Part shown: in pieces, positions 58,515 to 64,000 of the stretch
Layout: every line of letters starts with the position of its first letter
Numbering within the stretch: the stretch's first letter is position 1
From: Diphasiastrum complanatum
Lineage: Eukaryota > Streptophyta > Lycopodiopsida > Lycopodiales > Lycopodiaceae
Direction: 5' to 3'
NCBI GenBank assembly: GCA_029204225.1
Contig: MU832226.1
Coordinates: 17,510-81,509, forward strand
Length of the DNA: 64,000 nucleotides
Translations under genes and position numbers: made by a program
Notes under the pieces: generated by a model
The model's input: the letters and a program-made list of their open reading frames with translations, nothing else
Databases searched by the model: none
Told to the model about the DNA's origin: nothing

Positions 58515-59216
58515 AAATGTAAGCTCCTCTCACAACTCCCAACTAGATCAGATCACCTGGATCAAAAGAAGTAGTCAGGGATAATTCAGGTCCAGGCAAG
58601 CACACCACAAATGAACATACCAACCAAAGCTAAACAGAGGATCCCTCTCAAGTCACATTCCCCTTGAGACCAGACGTAGGATCTTTGCCTAGCCGCGCCC
58701 ACACAAATCTATCACAGAATTAGCCCACGGGGAAACATCCATCCAACCATCCGTGCTTTCACCATTAAGCAGCACATTGCCTCAGTCACGCCCCACCACT
58801 TTTTGGTCGATAGCCCTTATAGCTAAACGATCGGCAGCTATCCCGCACCGGCAGCTAACCACCCGTGCTTTACACCCGAATTCGAGCAGCATCTCTGTAT
58901 CAATGGTTAACCCGTACAGTTCGAATATGTCGCCCCGCACCCCACAAGGTACAGACCGTGCTTTCACCTACCTAGGCAGCACTTTGCCTCATCCATCCTA
59001 CGTGCAGACAGCGCCAGGCCCGAACCGCGAGAACTGACCGTGCTTACACCTCGAGGGCAGCACTTTGACTCATCAAGTCCCCCGTTCTGCCGACCACCCC
59101 GACCGTGGACGCACCCGTGCTTACACTGTGGGCAGCACCTTGCGCAACGTTGTCCTGACAAATCCCAAAAACGTGGCCATCCCTGTGAGACTTGCGTAGC
59201 TGACCGGCTAGTCAGC
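58515..59216 (-). other. Young chromovirus leader; gag deleted
   Basis: Leader matching 52850-53440, with CCGTGCTTTCACC, GCAGCACxTTGCC and CGTGCTTACAC phrases repeated several times at 60-100 bp. No coding sequence for capsid or zinc knuckles is present between it and the protease. Confidence 0.75.
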
Positions 59217-59226
59217 TCTGATACCA
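59217..59226 (-). promoter_or_regulatory. Young chromovirus primer-binding site
   Basis: On the minus strand TGGTATCAGA (continuing GCTGAC) two bases after the LTR: initiator-methionine tRNA type, as expected for chromoviruses. Confidence 0.88.
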
Positions 59227-59228
59227 CA

Positions 59229-60140
59229 TGTTGCGCCGGCGCCTCAAAGGGCGCTGGGACTTGAGCGGTTTCCCCAACATGCGCTTAAGTCTAACATTCA
59301 TCCATCATGCACTTACATAAAAGCCAACTCAGAAACGTAACAAGCTTAATCATTCAGACTTAAGAAAACTGGAATCCCAACCAACCCGAAAGCCAACTCA
59401 GAATCCGTCCCCAAAAGGTAACCAAAGGCAAAGACAAGCCACACATGAAATCCAAGGCATAGTGGTCGCCAAACTGACCAATTGGCATAGCGGCAAGCCC
59501 CATGTCGATGACAGGGACCCTTAGGCGCCAGCGACGCAAAAAGGTTGTAGTCCTTCCACTTGGACCAGTCCCGGAGGCGAAACCGAAATGGTAATCATCC
59601 CCAAGGATCAACTTTATTAGATTTGGAAGAGGTTACATTCATACATAGACTGACCGGTCACGGGGCCACCAACACGTGCTGGGCATTGTGCCTGGCTCGT
59701 GCTGGTAGAGGGAGCTGAGACCTGGCGACTGGATTCCTGGCGCTGGTTGAGCTGCCCAAGTTTCTGTCTGCCGGACTCCCCCTATAGTTCTGCTGTGATT
59801 CGGCGCACCCCCTCTGTTCTGAAACATAGTGCTTTCTGGTAAAGCACGCTTTTTGGGACTTAGTTTTTATTTTGCTGATTAAGCCTGGCAAGCCTGGCAG
59901 AATCAGTCTGGCTCCCGGACATGGGTCCCGGGAGCCGTTCCGATGGCAGAATCAACTTGCTTCCTGACTAGGCCATGACTCGAGCTCCAGAGCTAGCTCA
60001 TGACTTGTGACTACTTGACTGGCTCACCACAGGTTGGAGGCTCAGTCCTTGACGTTCTAACTTGCTCTGGGACTTTAGGGAGTGTCACCCCTTAGAGTCT
60101 TACAGGGCACGTTGGGTGCACCTGAGTCAGCTTTACAACA
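59229..60140 (-). repeat. Young chromovirus 5' LTR
   Basis: 912 bp, TGTTGTAAAGCTGACTCAGG to GGCGCCGGCGCAACA on the minus strand. It differs from the 3' LTR by about a dozen bases plus a 7-bp gap near 59550. Confidence 0.92.
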
Positions 60141-60576
60141 GCCTGGCTCGCACTAGTAGAGGGAGCTGAGACCTGGCGACTGGATTCCTAGGTTGAGCTG
60201 CCCAAGTTTTTGTTTGCCGGACTCCCCCTATAGTTCTGGTGTGATTCGGCGCGCCCCCTCTGTCCTGGAATATAGCGCTTTCTGGTAAAGCACGCATTTT
60301 AGGACTTAGTTTTATTTTGCTAATTAAGCCTGGCTAAATCAGTCTGGCTCCCAAACATGGGTCCCGTGAGCTGTCCTGGCGGCAGAATCAATTTGGTTCC
60401 TGACTAGGCCATGACTCGAGCTCTAGAGCTAGCTCATGACTTGTGACTACTTGACTGGCTCTCCACAGGTCGGAGGCTCAGTCCTTGACTTTCTAACTTG
60501 CTCTGAGACCTTAGGGAGTGTCACCCCTTAGAGTCTTACAGGGCACACTGGGTGCACCCGAGTCAGCTTTACAACA
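60141..60576 (-). mobile_element. Old chromovirus 5' LTR, right fragment
   Basis: Continues the LTR left at 53872, from GCCTGGCTCGCACTAG to the tip CAGCTTTACAACA (60576). It is more diverged from the young LTRs than they are from each other (for example a missing segment near 60190). Confidence 0.85.
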
Positions 60577-61744
60577 AAAGCTTCTAGCATGTATTTCCAA
60601 CAGGCAACAGCTAGCAGTTTCTTTTGTTCCTTGTATTATATTTGCATCTCCAGGGAGTTTAATTAGGAGTGTTTTTCTTTTCTACAAACTGTTTTCAGGC
60701 CTCTTCAACTGTCATACAACTTTTTTTCCTCTTTGAATGTATAGTTTGAGGAAAAGCTCTCATGGTTTTAGAAAATGTTCCCAAAAACAAAAGACTAGTA
60801 TTCTTAGGTAGCTGTTTTCCCCTCTTTTCTCTAATTGTAAGGTTCACCCTGTGCATCGCTTTTGCTATTCAAAGGCTCAAAATTTCTGTTTTTCCACAAC
60901 CTTTTACAGAAAGCCTGTCTGGATGTCTCTGCTTTCCATTTTGCCTTCTGCATGTGCATTCCTTCTGTTGCTTTATTGCTAGGATTTTCTTTACCTATCA
61001 ATATGGTTTCTCAAGATTCTTCTCATCCTCTGCAACTCACGGATTTCAATCCTCTTGCTCGACGTGGAAAAAAGAGACATGCTTCACTTTTAGACCACCC
61101 TTCCAGTGCTTCCCCTTCATGCTCACGTCGTGAAGCCCACCGTGATGTTGCAGATTCCTTGCTTGTTTCCTCTCGTCAGGTGGCGCCATACTGTCTGCCT
61201 GGGCGTGGGAGTGGTTTGGCCCCAGTGCCCCCCCGTGGTTGACGCGTGCGCCTGATTTTGTCGGGCGACGCCAGGGCCGGTCGCGGGCGGGCGGGCGGGC
61301 AACGGGCACCGAGCAGGCCAGTAGCAACAGCAGGCCGGGGCGCCTGGGCAGGGGGCCAGGTGGCGCCAGCGCCATGCCGGGAGCCGGGGGCAGTGGGCGG
61401 TGGTGCCGGGCAGTGGGTAATGGCGCCGGGCAGCGTGACTCTCACAAACAGACATGTGCGACTATAGGGAGTTTGTTTATATATCCCCACCCCATATGGG
61501 GAGTTTGTCTATATATCCCCTCCCCATAGTCTCACGTGAATGCTTATGGGACAAAGATTGGCTGCTTGGACACGTGCCGTCCGGGCAGCCAATTTTCAAA
61601 AAAAAAAAAAACTTGTGGTCAGGAGGGCACAGGGGCCAAAGGGCCACCGTGCTCGCATCTAGCGATGTGAGGAACCCCCCACCCACACCAAAGAAGCCAA
61701 GCCCCGGCCAGTCCCGTGCCCTGCCTTCGCCTGGGCCTCCTGCC
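60577..61744 (+). other. Low-copy DNA upstream of the OSB-like gene, GC-rich block
   Basis: 60577-61180 is ordinary, T-rich DNA. An acceptor-like TTTATTGCTAG near 60980 precedes ATGGTTTCTCAAGATTCTTC (61003) and about 75 open codons (HPLQLTDFNPLARRGKKRHA, HPSSASPSCSRREAHRDVAD); this is an exon-like frame I cannot identify. 61190-61440 is strongly GC-rich with many CpG. A 32-bp tandem duplication lies at about 61465-61530 (GGGAGTTTGTxTATATATCC). This may be promoter DNA of the gene to the right. Confidence 0.4.
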
Positions 61745-61749
61745 CTGCC

Positions 61750-62168
61750 CTGCCGCCTGCTCTATTTTGGATGCGTCTCTCCCCACCGTTTATTTCGGTG
61801 ATATGAGATATTCACCGTCAGATCCTGAACAAGCTTTCTTCTCGTCTCTGCTATGCTCACTCAGCTATGCTTGCCCACTGCTATATTCATTCATTCATTC
61901 ATGGCTACGTGTACTACCGATGGAGGGAGGCTGGATCGATTGCTCTGGTACGAGCTCAATGAGCTTCAAGATTTGCGAAGACAAATAAATTTAAAAGATC
62001 TTCAGGATTTGCAAGGGAAAAGAAAAGAAATACGAGCTTCAGGGCTTCAAGATTTGCAAAGGAAAACAAATCTGTTGAACGAGCTTCAGATTCTTAAACT
62101 CCTCAGAAAGATGCAAAAAATCTGGTATTGAAGTGTGTGCAGTGGCTGTGATCGAAACCGGAAGGAAG
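61750..62168 (+). other. Probable 5' exon/leader of the OSB-like gene
   Basis: A TATA-like CTCTATTTTGG (about 61762) is followed by an ATG at 61901 that opens 76 codons (MATCTTDGGRLDRLLWYELN start, rich in L, K, Q and R, ending KMQKIWY). A donor-like AAGGTAATG lies at 62166-62174, and an acceptor-like TCTCTATAACTAAG near 62275. The ORF may be an upstream ORF or a first exon that is spliced elsewhere. A broken inverted copy at 3260-3765 covers just this part. Confidence 0.45.
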
Positions 62169-62359
62169 GTAATGAGCAAATAAAGGAAAGCCTGCATGCA
62201 AACCTGCACAACTTTGATTAATCATTCACTGTATCGTTTGCCATTGAAACGTAACTTCAATCTCTCTATAACTAAGCTCTGAGGAAGTGGGGATTAATTC
62301 GGAGGTGAATCGAGTTTGGCGTAGAGACGCGTCTGGTGCCAGGTCTTTGTCGCCTGAAG

Positions 62360-63109
62360 ATGGCCTTACGCATGAAAATTTGGCGGTTTTCGAGGGGGAT
62401 CAACAATCGGTTCAATCCTCCTTGGGTTCATGCCAGGCCAGAACCAGCAGAACAGGGGTCACCTGGTTTTTCAACACTGAAGGCCTCGGGTATGCTTATG
62501 TTTTTGTCATGCTCTTTTATTTGTAGGGATGTTTCAAGCCACATCTACATTCATTCCTTAACCATGTTTTGCCAAAGTTCTGATGCATTCTGTTTTGCAC
62601 TTAGGGTATGCAGGCAGGCTACTTAACATGGAACAACGCTGGAAGGAATTTTTCGCAGATCCATCGCAGTGGTGGGACAACAGATTTACTAAGGTGTGGC
62701 TTTTGGACTTATTTCAGGCTTCACTTGGTTTGGCTAATCACCTCTGACTTGAAAAGCTTTTAATGCTGCTATGATATTATGTGTATGAGGCTGACTGGTT
62801 ATTCTAGTCGTTTTCCTAACTCGAAGCTATTTCTGTGATCTGTCTATGTTATGCAGAAAAGTTCAAAACACCCGGACTTTAAACATAAGAGTACACTTGA
62901 GTCCCTATGGGTTGATGGTTGGCTGAATCCTTGTTGGGTGAATGAAAGGATGGTTTCTATGGCATTGGGTCATATGCAATCTGGTGATGGCTTGAAATCA
63001 CGGTATACTTTTATTCTGAATGTGGAATGTAAGATTCTAGGTCCGGGTCTTTCAAAATTGACACTTGTTCATATCTCTTTATGATTAATATATGATTCAT
63101 GCAGGGCGC
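62360..63109 (+). pseudogene. Nuclear gene for an OSB-like organellar ssDNA-binding protein, cut by an LTR
   Basis: Exons read as 62360-62489, 62605-62693 and 62857-63002, plus five bases from 63105. All introns start GT and end AG and the phases fit (1, 0, 2). The ATG at 62360 (GAAGATGG) starts an arginine-rich MALRMKIWRFSRGINNRFNP, like an organelle transit peptide. Then comes LLNMEQRWKEFFADPSQWWD, NRFTK, then KSSKHPDFKHKSTLESLWVD. That is the PDF motif of plant OSB proteins, which bind single-stranded DNA in mitochondria or plastids and limit recombination. No SSB/OB domain is seen before the motif. An LTR begins at 63110, five bases into the next exon, so this copy is broken unless the exon is restored outside. 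Confidence 0.6.
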
Positions 63110-64000
63110 TGTTGTAAAGCTACCTTTACAAGCTTTACTTTCGGCGCCATCGGCGCCAACTATGTCCCCGGCGCCAGCAGCGCCCCTACTGCTCCCCGGC
63201 GCCAATGACGCCGACGCCGCTCCCGGCGCCACTGTGACCAGAATCCAGCCGGCGCCAAGTTCCTATGGCTGAAAATCTTTGATCGGTTCTAGCGAAGTCC
63301 AAAGAGCTCAGATCGATGTGCAATCACCTCACACGATCTAGGCATGATTAAAGGAAGCCTGGGGATCAATAAAATCTAGAGAGAGAAAATGACTTTCTAG
63401 AAAGAGAAAATCCTATACAGAGAAAAACGTGTTTTACCAGCTTGGGTAGAGTGCTTGGTATGAGGGGGGGTGCCGAATCACACCAATACTATAGGGAAGT
63501 GCGGGTTGCGACTCAGGGCGAGCTCCAACCAAGTCTCAGCCTCCCTTGCTGGAATGTTGTCATGGCTCTCGCCTTGGCATGCTAGCGCCCCGGAGACTAG
63601 GGTCGGTCACACACTTGAAATGTAACCTTCTCAGATTTATCAATAAAGTGGGATTTTCCTCAAACTGACTCTGATTACCTTCTGGGTTTCAGTGTTCGGT
63701 AAAAGCGCCAGTTGTAAGGCCGCTTTCAAAATTTTTAACTTGGCACATAGCTGAGGGTCGTATCCCGGGACGCCAACGGTATGCCGTCGGGACCATTCGG
63801 TCTGTGGCGCCAGCGGTATGCTGTCGGGACCATTTGGTCTAGGAACTGGTTGTTTTCATATCTGTCGCGGCTTGTGGTTTTGAGTGTTCCTTGCACTGAA
63901 CGTGAATGAGTTAAGCTCTTGGGGAACGGGCTCAAACCTGTCGGCTGAGTTGGATGGCTTGCTTGGGTGGATGTTACCTGTTTATGGCTGTCCAGTCTGG
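63110..64000 (+). mobile_element. LTR or LTR element of the TGTTGTAAAGC family, runs off the window
   Basis: Starts TGTTGTAAAGCTACC at 63110, directly after GGCGC (63105-63109), the candidate target duplication. It contains the GGCGCC cluster (63141-63255), GGGGATCAATAAAATC, TCAATAAAGTGGGA and the GTCGGGACCATTCGGTCT repeats. It is the most complete contiguous copy of the first 890 bp of the family (others at 6466+10589 and 43485). Whether it is a solo LTR or the start of a full element lies beyond 64000. Confidence 0.85.

Larger units (their letters stand above)
53873..60140 (-). mobile_element. Young gag-less chromovirus (Gypsy), 6.27 kb
   Basis: Bounded by LTRs 53873-54790 and 59229-60140 and by the target duplication GCCTG (53868-53872 and 60141-60145). 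The internal part on the minus strand: primer-binding site, leader of about 700 bp, protease/reverse transcriptase ORF, integrase-chromodomain ORF, polypurine tract. No gag. It sits inside an LTR of its own family. The LTRs differ by about a dozen substitutions and one 7-bp gap by eye, so the insertion is fairly recent. Confidence 0.92.

Noticed and set aside
61046-61490. Minus-strand Pro/Ala/Arg-rich ORFs
   Set aside because: The strong GC bias of the block removes stops in all frames; no motif or start context supports a gene.

Overview
The window reads as nuclear DNA of a land plant. It is dominated by decayed and nested LTR retrotransposons (Copia and Gypsy). The primer-binding sites look like plant tRNA ends, one Gypsy is a chromodomain type, and one fragment of an ordinary plant gene (an organellar single-stranded-DNA-binding, OSB-like, protein) is present. 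I cannot name the species; a non-flowering plant is possible but not shown. I found no rRNA, tRNA, CRISPR or bacterial operon.

Layout. 1-1650: leader and gag of a degraded Gypsy. 2576-3072: a primer-binding site and probable LTR of a minus-strand element. 3260-3765: a broken inverted copy of the locus at 61750-62260. 4747-5070: an array of short dyads. 5220-11520: a Copia element and a solo LTR, both cut by what looks like one inversion with ends at about 6465 and 10589. 11762-12700: a Copia tail on the minus strand. 13562-17318: the accessory ORF of a Gypsy (call it E-A), interrupted by a solo LTR with a perfect 5-bp target duplication, followed by an LTR at 17319-17947. 17949-18213 plus 29359-29800: an old Gypsy (E-host) split by an 11.1-kb non-autonomous Gypsy (E1, 18214-29353, target duplication TTCAC). 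30498-33630: accessory ORF and probable LTR of E-host. 33700-34360: Copia protease remnant. 34581-35388: microsatellites. 36340-37360: dyad repeats. 37693-49360: a third Gypsy of the E1 type (E3) with a short-motif array, an accessory ORF and two inserted solo LTRs. 49560-51567: 5' part of a Copia on the minus strand. 51568-60576: an old chromovirus Gypsy carrying a younger, gag-less copy of its own family in its LTR (53873-60140, target duplication GCCTG). 60577-63109: the only gene-like, low-copy DNA, holding the OSB-like exons, which stop where another LTR begins at 63110.

How the parts work together. E1, E3, E-host and E-A share one plan where their parts are visible: leader, Gag with several zinc knuckles, protease, a pol with large internal deletions, then (E1 and E3) a cluster of a short element-specific motif, then an accessory ORF in the sense direction with a conserved C-terminal domain. 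None could move alone, because reverse transcriptase and/or RNase H is missing; they would depend on enzymes supplied in trans. The young chromovirus is the reverse case: pol is nearly intact and gag is gone. The conserved accessory ORF and the motif clusters are the best candidates here for an undescribed system.
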